A stretch of DNA of 64,000 nucleotides from Aplidium turbinatum (GCA_918807975.1 OU964919.1:17006001-17070000); one strand, 5' to 3'. Shown: positions 23,415 to 35,050, counted from the stretch's first letter. Notes: generated from the letters alone by a model not told the origin. Numbers and translations are program-made.

Positions 23415-25062
23415 TAGGGTTGCCATACCGTCCGGAAAATTCCGGACATGTCCGGAATTTAGGGTTAAATTTTGCGTCCGGGAGGAATTTAAAAAAATGC
23501 TCAAATGTCCGGAATTTTATAATGGGCGTTTTGGGGAAATTAAAATTGCGAGAATAATTCTGTAAATTAGGGGTGTCCTAGAAAATTCGCTCAGCCAGCT
23601 CATTTTACTGCATCTGCAATCGCACTGTGCACACTGCAAATCCAGAACGTTGTTATTTCACACCGTGAGCATTTTTTTACTACGAGGTTGTACGGAATTA
23701 TGATGTAACAGAGCGTTTTCCTTATCGATGATGTTTACCACTTAGAAGTCAGTGTTATCATTTTAGTCTTTTTAAAACCAAATCTGGTTTATTTTGCAAC
23801 CGTTTGGTTTATTTTTTTTCGATTTGGTTTATTATTTATTTTTTTTTTTGGTTTATAATTTGTTTTTTTAACATACTTTACGTCAGGTATTCGGTTCGTT
23901 GCAGTGATTATTTCACTCGAACAAATTTTTTAGTTTATTTCTGCTTCACTCACTAATGTCCGTGTTTCATGGACGTATTCAAGTAGTTGAGAGAGAAAAC
24001 AATTCCGTTGCAGAAGTGCTAGAAAATTTGGAGCTGGTTCATAAGGTGCTTGTGGAAAGGAAGAATGAAAACTTTACGTTCTTGAAAGTTAAAAGGCTTT
24101 TAGTTGAAAAAAGAGAAGAGGGATATGAAGATGAATGTAACATTTTTCTTTCCGAAGTTGCAAACCTCTATGAGAGATGCTTGGAGTACCTGTGCAAATG
24201 GATGAAACCAATGGAAGAGTTTGCTTGTTTCAAATGGATGACCTTGTTAGAAGGATGTAGAGCCTTGCCTGGAATATCTGATTGGTAAAGGGGTTGGTGT
24301 GGACGATGCAAAGTGCTTTGACCAAGTCTGTAACTTGAAGCAGTTTGTGGAAAATTACCTACAGGACGAAGAATTTATTAAATTGCCAACGCATAAGAAA
24401 TGGTGCAAATATTTCGATCAGTCTACGAACATCACATGCCACTCAGAAATTTTAAGGATTGTACAGTTTTTCTTTGCTGTTACATCCCACAATGCCAATG
24501 TAGAGAGACTCTTTTCACTGATGCAAAGTCAGTGGACTAAAGAAAGAAACAAGTTGAGCGTTGCGACTATGAAAGGCATATTGACTCTTCAATATAATTT
24601 CAAAGATAATATCAAAGATATGTGTTGTAGTGAATTTTTCTCATTTTTGAAATCACACAAGGCCCTATTGAAGAGAATTAGATCTTCAGAAAAGTATGCA
24701 TGGTCAGAAGAGTAAATTTGTAGTGACTTGACTTACAAGCGTATCTTTAATTTGTTTTAAGCATGTAATTGCTGTTCTTCCTTTTTCGGCACAACCTAAT
24801 TCTCATTATTATTTTTCACTCTGAAGTTGAGATTTTTTTCACTGACGGTCCGTAGCTATATTTAGAGAGTGCTTACCCTGCATGGTGTGAGATTCTGTTT
24901 GTGACAGAAGACAATACTTTTCATTTCGGTAGCTGGCGCTTTAGCATGAGTATCGTACAACGTTTGCAGCTTTAGCATTTCGATAGCGCATACATAATTA
25001 TGGTCGCATGAAAATAGTCATACACTGTCCGGAATTTTGCTTTTTCAAATATGGTAACCCTA
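23415..25062 (+). mobile_element. hAT element, inner nest, 1.65 kb
   Basis: Starts TAGGGTTGCCATA and ends TATGGTAACCCTA (a few mismatches). Flanks are identical and palindromic, gcctaggc (23407-23414, 25063-25070), an 8-bp duplication. Carries the C-terminal part of a hAT transposase in two frames. The youngest of three stacked DNA elements in this LINE. Confidence 0.9.
23956..24715 (+). pseudogene. hAT transposase C-terminal half in two frames
   Basis: Frame 23956-24288 (SVFHGRIQVVERENNSVAEV) and frame 24299-24715 form a nearly continuous protein, with a frame break near 24290. The second part ends in the hAT dimerisation domain: EILRIVQFFFAVTSHNANVERLF, then MQSQWTKERNKLSVATMKGIL. The N-terminal BED finger and most of the DDE core are missing, and the element is too short to hold them. 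Non-autonomous and damaged. Confidence 0.75.
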
Positions 25063-26282
25063 GCCTAGGCCTACTATTGCCCAACTACTAACTAGCCCAA
25101 TTAGGCGTGAAAACCGCAAGGTTGGCAACACTGATCTCAACACTGCTTTGCTCAATTAACTTGCCTTTGTTGTTTGTTGCACAAGTTACAATCAAACCAT
25201 ATTGTCTATGATGTCACAGAACAGAAGTTGGTTACCTCAAAAAATTCCTCTCCAAAGCATCGATGATAGTGGATCGTGTGTTACGGAATAGGCTATAATT
25301 CATCCGTACAATGTGGCCTCCAAGATAACAACATGCTACGTACAACTTCACTTACACAATGCGAACAATGACGTAGCCTAATGCTGGAGTGAACCGCTTT
25401 TTTCAACCGGTTCGGGTTCGGTTAGGGTTTAAGCTAACTCAAATTTTCGGTTCAGTTCCGGTTAAGGTTCAGACAAAATCGCACCAAAACCGGTTTACAA
25501 AAATCCGGTTCGGGTTCGGTTCGACTCCCTGATTATAAGAGTAGGCTTCTACAGCAAGATGCAGCAAAGCTTAAGTTTTGGTATTACAGTAAGAAAGAAA
25601 AGGCCCAGAAAAATTTCTGAAAGTGAGAATGAGGGCGATGAACCTACTACTAGGAAATTTACTGGTAATAGACGCATATAATAAAGGAGCAACGAATGTA
25701 AGGATTAGCTCTGTCAAAGATCACAACACATCGTTTACCCCAAGCCGTCAATTTCCGATCATCAAGGCCATCGACAATATGAGTGACAACGAAAAGCATA
25801 TTTTATCGCTAAAGAAGAGCTCGCATTTACACTTTTCCCTCAACTAGCCGGTCTGGAGAAAAGACACGGAATAGATCTCGGTAACACGTATCTTAACGAC
25901 AAGCAGTGATCTCGTGGAGATTGGCGCACATCTTTAAAGATCGATATTATTGAAGCTCTCATCATGCTCATATGTTTGAATGGCCTTGACTGCGCTGATT
26001 ATAACTCCGAGCCTGCTATGGTTTCATGGAATACTGATACTATTTTGGAGAGGCGACCGTTACTATTTTGGAACGTCAACAAAAACGAATTTCGAGGCCT
26101 GCACTGTCTATATGCAATCAACCCATTGAACGTGTCAACACTATCAGTTTTCTGGGCATTCTGCTGAGCGAAGACTTGTCATGGAAACCCCACAATTCAC
26201 ATGCTATCCTTACTGCAAAAACTTCGCAAAAACTTTGGAGTGATCTGCAAGGTTAAGTTCTACTTAACCCATATCTTCCTAG

Positions 26283-26564
26283 CAGGCGCGGATTTATGGG
26301 GGGGGCCCAGGGGGCCCGAGCCCCCCCCCGAAATTTTGTGAAAAATTGTATGTTTCCGCATCAAATGGTTTGATATGCTTCTAAACAGCTGATACTAGTC
26401 CCTCGGCATCACAATTGATGAAAATGGTTGTTTTAATGTCTATTTTCTAGCATATCGTATATGTCGTAGTATCATTGTTCATATCTGTTTAGCTTTTTCT
26501 TTCTTTTTAATTGATTTTCAAATTTTCTGGCCCCCCCCGAAAAAAACTCTTAGATTCGCGCCTG
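26283..26564. mobile_element. 282-bp hAT MITE with perfect 8-bp duplication
   Basis: Begins CAGGCGCGGATTTATGGGGG and ends TTAGATTCGCGCCTG. Flanked by cttcctag on both sides (26275-26282, 26565-26572). Contains runs of c and g next to the ends. Inserted in the 3' part of the LINE. The intact duplication suggests a young insertion. Confidence 0.93.
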
Positions 26565-26568
26565 CTTC

Positions 26569-26594
26569 CTAGCGTCAGTTTAAACTGACGCTAG
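26569..26594. repeat. Perfect 26-bp palindrome
   Basis: The half ctagcgtcagttt is followed at once by its exact reverse complement, with no spacer. It overlaps the right target duplication of the MITE and precedes the 205-bp tandem array. Confidence 0.9.
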
Positions 26595-26596
26595 AT

Positions 26597-27372
26597 TTTA
26601 TTGATTATCGTCAATATATCCTCCATGTTTGAACCGTTCTGCTGGGAGTTCCTACCAAATGCCCACCTATTGGTGCACACCCCTGGAAAGGTAATTCAAT
26701 ACTGAATCCGATGCATGTAAAATTTAAGTGACATATAATGCGGATTATAGTATTATTCGAAAATGTTTGGAGAAGTGTTAATTATGCAAAAATTGCATTA
26801 TTTTCTTGATTATCGTCAATATTTCCTCCATGTTTGAATTGTTCTTCTGGGAGTTCCTACCAAATGCCCACCTATTGGTGCACACACCTGGAAAGGTAAT
26901 TCATTACTGAATCCGATGCATGTAAAATTTAAGTGACATATAATGCGAATTATAGTTTTATTTGAGGTTTATTGGAGAGGTGTCAATTATGCAAAATTGC
27001 ATTATTTTCTTGATTGTCGTAAATATATCCTCCATCTTTGAACCGTTTTGCTGGGAGTTCCTACCAAATGCCCACCTATTGGTGCACACCCCTGGAAAGG
27101 TAATTCAATACTGAATCCGATGCATGTAAAATTTAAGTGACATAAGTTGCGGATTATAGTATTATTTGAAGATGTTTGGAGAAGTGTCAATTATGCGAAA
27201 ATTGCATTATTTTCTTGATTGTCGTCAATATATCCTCCATGTTTGAACCGTTCTGCTGGGAGTTCCTACCAAATGCCCACCTATTGGTGCACACCCCTGG
27301 AAAGTTAATTCAATACTGAATCCGATGCATGTAAAATTTAAGTGACATATGTTGCGGATTATAGTTTTATTT
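26597..27372. repeat. Tandem array, four units of ~205 bp
   Basis: Unit starts near 26602, 26808, 27011 and 27217 (periods 206, 203, 206). Each unit contains cgtcaatatatcctccatg, ctgggagttcctaccaaatg, caccctggaaag-like words and a tail ending gcattattttcttgatt. Units differ by a few percent. The last unit is cut at about 27372. No coding function: the frames are short and not conserved in the way of a protein. Confidence 0.92.
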
Positions 27373-27950
27373 GGGTTTTTGTCGAAAGTAGCTCAGGTCG
27401 CATTGTATACCTCGCACTTATTCACGGATGACTTTTTAAGGCGGAAAGCGGAAAAATTTTCTGCCAGAATGACGGTGGTTACTTGCATCTACCTTACAAA
27501 ACAATTTATTTCAGGCGAAAACTCATAGACATCTTATTATAACTAGACCGCGCATCGTCACTTCTCTCGTTTACGATTTTTGAAGAAAGCAGGTTCAGAC
27601 GTCAGCCATTGGTAGACACTTTAACGTAGGACAGTTTTCCTCACGAATCAGCTGATTCACAAATCGTGTTGCCAACATTTTTTCTGCAATTAAAGTTAAT
27701 ACAAAAAAGGGACATAAAAAAAGTAGGTATCCAGCGGCAAAAAAAAGAAAGAAGTGTCTTCTGAGTATTAACATGTATCAAATGGCTGACATTTTAACCG
27801 ATGAAAAATTTCCTTGTGGACCAAGTGAACGCAGTCATTGTGACTCATGCACATTATGATTGTAGGTGCTAAAATGCGTAACAATCGAAAGCAAATTTTG
27901 AAGTGTAAACCATCAGGCTGAGCTTTTACGGCATTATTGCACAGTTAAAA

Positions 27951-27986
27951 CAACGAGATATAACACATATGTGTTATATCTCGTTG
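27951..27986. repeat. Perfect 36-bp palindrome inside the MULE
   Basis: The half caacgagatataacacat is followed directly by its exact reverse complement, no spacer. It lies 340 bp inside the left end of the MULE. Confidence 0.92.
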
Positions 27987-28180
27987 GTTAAAATAACAAG
28001 GTGATAAACTGTTTTATTTTGATCAACAACGCACGAGTACAAAATAATTGACACAGCGAAAAGAACACAATAAACATAGCCAGGTCAGAGGCTTTAAAGA
28101 ATCGGCCTGCCACGCCCCACGAAAATCCTCGGAATTTACTAAATCTTCAAAAAAACAAAGTTGCAGCATTTGGTTGTGTG

Positions 28181-28730
28181 CAGGGTCGCAGCCAGCACAA
28201 AATTTTGGGAGGGGGGGAAAATGAGTATTAGCTATTGCACCTGTAAGTGAACCGACGGCGTAGCCTATCGCCGAAGGTGACACCCTTTTAGTTTGTGGGG
28301 GGCTCTTCCACAAAGTTTTGAAAAAATATCCCAAAATTGGGCATTCTGAGAGTACTTTCGGTCGAAATCAATGGCAAAACTCTGTCAAGTGATGCTGCAA
28401 CAGAGGGTAAAACGTTTATTTAAATTACATAAAACACATTTGTAAGAGTAAATATAGGCTAGTGGTTGGTGCAATGGTAGACTTAAGTTTGTGAATGAAT
28501 ACCTTTCGCACAAAATACAGCACAGTAGCCTACGTACGCTATCTAATGTTCACATTAGGTCTGAGGTGTAGGCTTCGGGTTCACTTGGGACTGCTGTTAT
28601 GTTTATTTGCATCATCACGAGACCTGACAGTCTATCAATATCTATAGGCCAATAGCTTAAAAGTCGGTTGGTCAGTCGTATGTATAAAAATATTTCGGGG
28701 GAGCAATTGCCCCTGCTGACTACGCCCTTG
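28181..28730. mobile_element. 0.55-kb hAT-like MITE nested in the MULE
   Basis: Starts CAGGGTCGCAGCCAGCA; the reverse complement of its end is CAAGGGCGTAGTCAGCA. Flanks gttgtgtg and gttgtgta form an 8-bp duplication with one change. G-rich interior near both ends. No coding region. The MULE sequence from 28731 to about 29600 shows nothing recognisable. Confidence 0.8.
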
Positions 28731-31700
28731 GTTGTGTAGCCTATCTGAAATTTTACTGGATCTAACTCTCTCAGTGCTTAAACCTTAAAAAGCAGAAGAC
28801 TGGTGGTTGTCTACACTCCACAACGTGCAAACCCTAGATTGGGCAAACACATCGAAGCTATGAAAAACTACTGTTTGTTTTGCGAGTCTGAGCATATTTT
28901 CACAATCAGTAGATCTTGTCTTTCTTTATTGTGCTTAGCTGCTTACGAGGGACACGCATAATGGTTTTACGTGTTTATGCCAACATGCAGTGGCGGTCGA
29001 CGGCCACACAACTAAATTTTCAACAACTGATTTGGTTGGTTAGAAGCAGTCGAAAAATTTTCAAAATCTTACCAGAAACATATTACCTAAGCTACTATTA
29101 TTGCTATCTAATCCTAATGATTTTAACTCACGAGATTTGAGCAGAGTTAATAGCAGGACTGTATTGAAATGGCAGTAGATATATGGTAAATGGATATTTA
29201 ATATGACGATTGATAATGGTAGATATTTACACAATCCACCTTCACTGACACATTGCATGCTGTGTTCACTGTTCATATAAGTATAAGTTTGGCTCCAGGT
29301 CCCCTGCGGTAACAAACACGTATATTAGCCCTAAAAAGGGGGGTTTCACGGTTGCCAGACGCTCATTGTCGCCTGGGTTGAAAGAAAGAACAAGCAAGCC
29401 TGTTCTATACAGAGCATCTCCACTGCTATACACAGCTTAATTGAAAATTCCAAAAGGCTTACAGCGGAAAATGTTGACAATGCAAATGATAAGCACTTAA
29501 AAGGTTTGCTTCCTCATTTCATCTAAGGAAGACACTGCACACGCAGACTTCATCATATCTGCTTTCTCCCCATGACGTTGCGCGTATGCATTAGGTTTTG
29601 TTCGCTTAGGCAATGGATCACGTGCAAACGCAATGCCAGGTTTGCGCTTCCGCACAACTTTAAGAAATTTCTTCACATCCTTTCGAATTGTTAATCCTGC
29701 AGGCTGCATCAGAATTGCAACGTGATGCAATATAATCTCTCATCGTGGACAATTGACCAAGTGCATTTGTCACGTCTGCGTCTTCTTCCACATTATACAC
29801 CACATCGAACATTTCATTGACAACAGTCCGCATTTCCTTTATGGTGTTCAGTCTTGCGTTGCTTAAAATATTGCTTGGGCCGGGTACGTCTTGAAGAATC
29901 TGTTCCATGTGAGTGTCAGACGCAAAACAACTTGAGTCACACACTTCAGCAGAGTCTGGTGGGCGCTCACGCCCAGGCCTAACTGCTAAGCTGTCAACTA
30001 CGCACGGGTAGAGAACAATGAAAGGGGAATTTGCGTACCAAGTAGGAAAAGTCTCCCAAGACACATGGGCAACGTGTTGAATAACCGCAAACATGTGCTT
30101 GCACGGAAGAAGATGCTTCTGGAAATCATCGCAGAAACAATTGGGGATGGTACTTTCTCCACCAAACGTTACGCGATAGATTAATTCCGACGAAGCACTT
30201 CTTACAAGAAATGCATCTCCAACTTGAGAAATGGAGGTGTATGGAATTTCATCCGATGAAGCAATTCTTCTCAGAAAGTTACCGATCACCTCGTTTGGTC
30301 TATTGTACAAATACTCTGGAATGGAGGAGTTGTACTGACGATAGAATTCCGAAGAAAAGATTTTGTTGTTCGTACCTGCAAAGCAAGCAAACAGTGCTCA
30401 AAAGCAACATCTTATAGCTTATAGGTCGGACTACAAAAGTAGCCCCGCAAAAGTACGGTCAGCCTTAATAATGTCATTATGGTTATTGTTTAGGACGGTA
30501 TGTGCAGTTGTGCACGTTCATTCGAAAATGACATGACAGTTTAGGCATTCTTGAAATTTAATATCTAGCATTCTAACCCTTCAAGGCTTACAATAAATGG
30601 TAGTACCGTACTGTAATTGCAGTTGTACCACAATAACACAGCATGGTAATTCTCACTCACCGACGCTTGTTGTCAGGAAGGAATTCTTTACGAATTTTCG
30701 CTACAAGAGCTGACAAAGATTTATCCCTCCGTGTTCGAATGTATGACTCCTTCAGTGTTCTGTTTTGGCGTTCCACTCCATTGTTTGTGTGGAAGGTTAC
30801 GCTCCACTTGTTGGCTCGATAAAACCACACCCAACGCTGCAAATATTTTTAGCTCAGTACATTGCAATTGTATCTAGCAGTGAACGTTGCAAAATTAATG
30901 CTGTGAATGCTTGCATTGAGTTACTCATTCAACGAACCTGCCTTTCTGGAAGCCAAGCATTTTCAATGTATCTTTGAAGCTTGGGGTTATTCATCCAGCA
31001 CTTGCTGGTTTTGAAATCATTTCGTGCATCTGTGAAGGACTGCTCAGAAGCGGCTTTAGCCAATTCGCGCAAATGACCCATTACAGCTGGTTTGTTGTCA
31101 CCAACACCATTGTCGCTTCTTCTAGTCCATCTTTCCCAAGCTTACTCTCTATGGAAATCGCACAGAAGCACTAAACAATCTGCAAAAGAAATACGAGAAA
31201 AAATTTAACTGCTTTTCGATTTGGTGAAAAAGTCCGTTTCGTGACCCACCCTACTACTTATGCTCCTCTTGATGAAAGATAGTTTGGTGACCCATGCAAT
31301 AAAGTATCGATGTAGGCTATATCTTTAATTTCACTTTTTTTAACTAACTGACATGTGGTTGTGTGAGTCTCTACTTTTCATTTCTTGCTTTATTGTCAAC
31401 TCTACCATGCTGACATCCCCAGTAGTGAGTGCATGCAATGACAAAAGGAACTCCTGGTGTTTCGTTCCACTGCAGTCTGCTCTTTAAACCACCTAATACA
31501 TGAACAATGGACATATATGCAGAGATTATGATACAGCACACTTATCTCATATAAGCAATACATTTGTGCAACTTGAAGCCGAAGCCAAAAGCTTACTGCA
31601 TCACATTACCAGCTTTGTTTTTCTTTCCCTTTATAAATTTTGTTGTTGTTTCTTTTTCAAATTCTTCAACACTTTTAGTCGCACATTCCCATGAAGAAAA

Positions 31701-32775
31701 CTACTGCAAACAATGTATTGATAGTATATAGAACAGGAGTCTACAAACACTTTTGGTACAATCCTAAAAACTAGTTGTATATCCTCCTTGGATAGCAATG
31801 CAATAACAACAAAGTATAGCAAACACCTTTACAGGTACAATAGTTTTATTCGTTGCTAGTTTAAATTGTTTTGCAACCCAAAGCTGAAAGTTGCGTGACC
31901 AAAGTTTAGATTGCAACCCACTATTTGCAGACCTTTCATTTACAAGACTGAAAAGGCAATCCGGTGTTTGCTGCGTTGTAGGATACATGAGTGGCAATCA
32001 CTTCATTGGATGATCACAATATCTGGAACAATACAAGTTGGACTTTTTCGACGATAACAAATTTACTCACCTTTACATCAAAATTTTGAGTGATGTCTTC
32101 ACCATCTTCATTGTGTTGAAATGTTTCACCAACACTGTTCTCTTTTTGTCTTGCATCTTGTAACTATGAATACAATTTGTCTTTGAAACTTTTAGAGTTA
32201 CACTTGTCATTGCAAAGGTTAAGTGTAAGTGTAAGTAACACATTTATAGTAGGCTAGAGAAAAAAGAATTGTTGAGCTGGTACGTATTGTAAGTACGCTA
32301 CTACTGTAAGACCTTGTCAACTGCAGGGAACTTGACTCTATACTCATCTTCTTAGTCATCTGAAAAGAATTGGTGCCAGCACAACGTGCACGAAGAACAG
32401 GTTGTATCTTCAATTTCGCATCTTCTGAAAGAACCTCACTTGACACCTGCCAAATAAAGAGAAAGCTGCAGTACAACATTTCACCAAACTGTATGAAACT
32501 TGCATTCATTTTCATTCACGCAGAGCAATCCGTAGTGAAACCTCACCGTTATTTCTTGTATGGATGTTTTTTCAACAAAATAATAATTCACATTCCCGAC
32601 AAATACAAACAATGATACTTACTTGAAAGTCAGGAAACTTAACCACTTTTGATAGGTGAATTGTTGTATACTTGCTAATTTTTCCAGTGCATTCCTGAAT
32701 GCAGACAGGAATAAGAAAGTTAATACTGTACAATTTGGCCTACTTTAGATTGATGTTTCACAATAATGACAATAT

Positions 32776-33262
32776 AGGGGAAGATGGGAACACTTTGAAG
32801 ACATTTTCTAAATTTAACTGCTACATACAAGAATTAAAGGAAGTGTAAATAAACTTTTATTAAACTTATATTGTATTCCAAAGTTATTGCATAAAAAAGG
32901 TAGAAAATAGAAGCGCCGCCTTTGCACAATTTTGGTTTGGTTGGCTGGTTTTTGATTGCTTATCCTCAGACTGACAAAGCCTTTGATAGGTTATTTCAAG
33001 TAGTTTTTCATTCTTGCAGAGGCTTCTGACGCAGGGGCAGTTACCGACATAGGCAAAGTGAACTTTTTGGATTGTTGTTGCTGGAAAATTAGTCGTGCCG
33101 CTGAATGGATAGCAGTCCTGAAATGTGTTGCTCAAGAGAACCGAACCAGCGCTGCTTGATCTTGAGTTGGGCGTGTTACCACTAAGCTAACAGGGCGGAC
33201 GTTATTCAAACAAACAAACATTCTGTTTAAAGCAACGCCATCTAAAGTGTCCCCACTTTTCT
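32776..33262. mobile_element. MITE carrying a SINE, nested in the MULE
   Basis: Left end aggggaagatgggaacactt, right end aagtgtccccacttttct, an imperfect reverse complement. The SINE at 32934-33200 fills most of the interior. No target duplication was established. Confidence 0.5.
32934..33200 (-). mobile_element. tRNA-derived SINE, copy C
   Basis: Shares with the copies at 38.35 and 60.04 kb the core words tatcctc-gactgacaaagcc, cttgatcttga and the tRNA-like head. The head here is worn: gctaagct in place of the A box and gaaccgaacc at the B box. Oriented so that transcription would run on the minus strand. More diverged than copy A. Confidence 0.75.
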
Positions 33263-33692
33263 GTACTACCAAAACTTCTTGGTGCAAAGAAGTAGAAGGC
33301 TTAGCAATCTCAAAACTAGTCAGACAGTGTAAAAACAGTATGATGACAATATCAAAATGTTTCCCATGTTAATACAAGGCTGTATAAAGTAAAACATGTT
33401 CTTTCTTAATAAAGCATGAACACTTGAACAGTGAAGATTTTATATATAATTAGGTGCTCATGTGTACTTAAATTCAAAAGAAAACAACAGACTTGGCTAC
33501 TTACAGACCCAACTTTCGCTGATGAGACAAAGTCAGCTCTTTGGATAATGACATATGGTGTTTTTGTGGAATCCCAGAAAATGTTTTGACGTTTTGCCAA
33601 TGCTAATACAAATAAATCATTTTCATGCAAGTCAGTTTAGTGTTAGCCTATACAGTTAAAAATCAACTTCCATTTGCTAGGCCATCTTCAGT

Positions 33693-34494
33693 GGGTGCAA
33701 CCTAGTTCGTACCCTGAACAGTTCGTACCCTGAAAAGATCGAGAAAAAAAATTAAAAAAAGCCAAGGTCGCTGATCACAGTTTAATAGCACAAAACACGA
33801 AGTCGCTGATCGGAGTTTCCGCAAACAACCTCGAGAGTTAGAGTTAACGGAAACTGCAGAAAAATATTTGCAGAAACTGGGATCAGCGAGGGTTAGAGAG
33901 CATAGATTACTCGATGGTTAGAGTTAGGGTAAGCAGAAACTGCGGGAAAATGTTTGCGGAAACTGCGATCAGCGAGGGTTAGAGCATAGATTACTCGATG
34001 GTTAGAGTTAGGGTAAAGGTTGGCGGAAACTGCGATCAGCGAGGGTTAGGGTTAGAGCATAGATTACTGAGTAATCATTATTCTATGGTTAGAGTTAGGG
34101 TAAAGGTTAGCGGAAACTGCGGAAAAATGTTTACAGAAACTGCAATCAGCGAGGGTTAGAGCATAAATTACTCTATGGTAAGGGTTAGCGGAAACTGCGG
34201 AAAAATGTTTGCGAAAACTGCAATCAGCGAGGGTTAGAGCATAGATTAGTGTATGGTTACTGGTTAGGGTTAGCGGAAACATGTTTGCGGAAACTGCAAT
34301 GAGCGAAGGTTAGCATTAGGGTAGAAGGGTTACAGTTAGCAGAAACTGCGATCAGCGACTTCGGCTTTGTGCTATCTTTCTCTCGATTTTTTCAGGGGAA
34401 AAATTTAAAAGGTTTGTGGAAACTGCGATCAGCGACTTCCGCTTTTTTAAATTTTTTCTCTCGATCTTTTCAGGGTATGAACTAGGTTGCATCT
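33693..34494. mobile_element. MITE with internal minisatellite, 9-bp duplication
   Basis: Ends tgcaacctagttcgtaccct and, in reverse complement, tgcaacctagttcatacc-type, followed inward by aaaagatcgagag on both sides. Flanks atcttcagt at 33684-33692 and 34495-34503 are a 9-bp duplication. The interior is a degenerate array of ggaaactgcgatcagcgagg and ggttagagttagggta words. A related 150-bp element lies at 46351-46502. Confidence 0.8.
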
Positions 34495-35050
34495 ATCTTC
34501 AGTTAAGTTGACAGCAAACAACACACAATCAACCAAGACAATGTATCTCCTCTTGACTTTTCCCATTGTTCACTGAAAGAGTGAGTCAGTAATCACGTAA
34601 GCAATTCCAGTAATAGAGTTAGCACACACTCAAGGGCAGGAACATCTGCTGAAAAAGGCCGTAGTCTAGGTACCGGTATCATAGAAAGTTGTTCTTACAA
34701 AACTGAAGTAAAGCAAAAAGCCTACTTACGAAGTTCATTAAAATGTTTGTGCATAAATTTCCCTCCACCTTTCCGTCCAAACTCTTTGATAGCTTCAAGA
34801 GTATCCGCTTCACTTGTAAACCACTACACAAAATAACATTGCAATGCAGACGTTGCAAAATGCAACAATTAAAATGATGTACGGTAACAACCGAATTTTG
34901 CAGAATCACAAACGGACCCTGGGAGGCAAAGCCCAATGCCCCCATGCGTTCGCCACTGGCTACACTTGATCAAAGGAAATAGTGAGTCATTTGTACAACA
35001 GCTTAATTGAAGCAAACTACGAGACTAAAAGTCAAACACTGTAATTTACA

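Larger units (their letters stand above)
23264..25531. mobile_element. hAT element, middle nest, perfect 8-bp duplication
   Basis: Ends CAGGGAGTCGAACCG and CGGTTCGACTCCCTG. Both flanks read attataag (23256-23263, 25532-25539). The arms are built of repeated ccggttcgggt-like words on both sides. Its interior is almost wholly the younger element 23415-25062, so it was a short MITE of about 0.6 kb before that insertion. Confidence 0.92.
22807..26101. mobile_element. hAT-like element inserted in the LINE (outer nest)
   Basis: Ends CAGGCCTCGAAATTC and GAATTTCGAGGCCTG, flanked by cactg (22802-22806 and 26102-26106). It interrupts an otherwise continuous LINE frame, so the limits are exact. Its own sequence is 22807-23263 and 25532-26101; the middle is a later insertion. 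The right part holds a short open stretch near 25560-25680 (MQQSLSFGITVRKKRPRKIS in one frame) and 25964-26167, not recognised. Confidence 0.8.
22075..26282 (+). pseudogene. LINE reverse transcriptase, split by a 3.3-kb insertion
   Basis: The plus strand between 22075 and 22806 encodes RT blocks in shifted frames: PVFKKGKPEDCSNYRPISLL, GIFLDLSKAFDT, VPQGSILGPLLFLIYVNDF, MFADDTNLFF and KTKYMLFNNTNK. After the inserted element (22807-26101) and its 5-bp duplicate cactg, the same frame resumes with SICNQPIERVNTISFLGILL. LSEDLSWKPH follows, then a frameshift near 26225 and FGVICKVKFYLTHIF. The block order and the FADD box place it in the jockey/CR1/L2-like group; exact clade unknown. 5' end and endonuclease missing; 3' end cut off near the 205-bp tandem array. 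Several frameshifts, inactive. Confidence 0.85.
29660..34830 (-). pseudogene. Decayed multi-exon MULE transposase with SWIM finger
   Basis: Exon-like pieces on the minus strand, in order. About 34730-34830: WFTSEADTLEAIKEFGRKGG, then a GT donor. 33508-33630: KTPYVIIQRADFVSSA. 32629-32700: ECTGKISKYTTIHLSKVVKF then PDF, like the N-terminal domain of CaRF-type MULE proteins. 32080-32165, unassigned. 30938-31165: CLVLLCDFHRE, stop, AWERWTRRSDNGVGDN. 30660-30836: RWVWFYRANKWSVTFHTNNG then VERQN. 29660-30380: PEYLYNRPNEVIGNFLRR and the SWIM finger CFCDDFQKHLLPCKHMFAV. The TAA inside the DFHRE-AWERW block (31142-31144) shows loss of function, and the expected DDE segment with DATY-like motif was not found. 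Role in life: cut-and-paste transposition of the MULE. Exon limits are approximate; one donor-acceptor pair near 30.4-30.66 kb does not fit cleanly. Confidence 0.7.

Noticed and set aside
24299-24715. A domesticated hAT gene
   Set aside because: It sits within sharp TIRs and an 8-bp duplication, lacks its N-terminal half and has a frame break, so it is a transposon remnant.
26597-27372. CRISPR-like array
   Set aside because: Units of 205 bp are repeated in full with no unique spacers, and the DNA is animal.
33840-34340. Interstitial telomeric repeats (ggttagggttag)
   Set aside because: The ttaggg words are scattered in a longer unit with aactgcgatcagcgagg and are bounded by MITE ends, so this is a minisatellite within an element.
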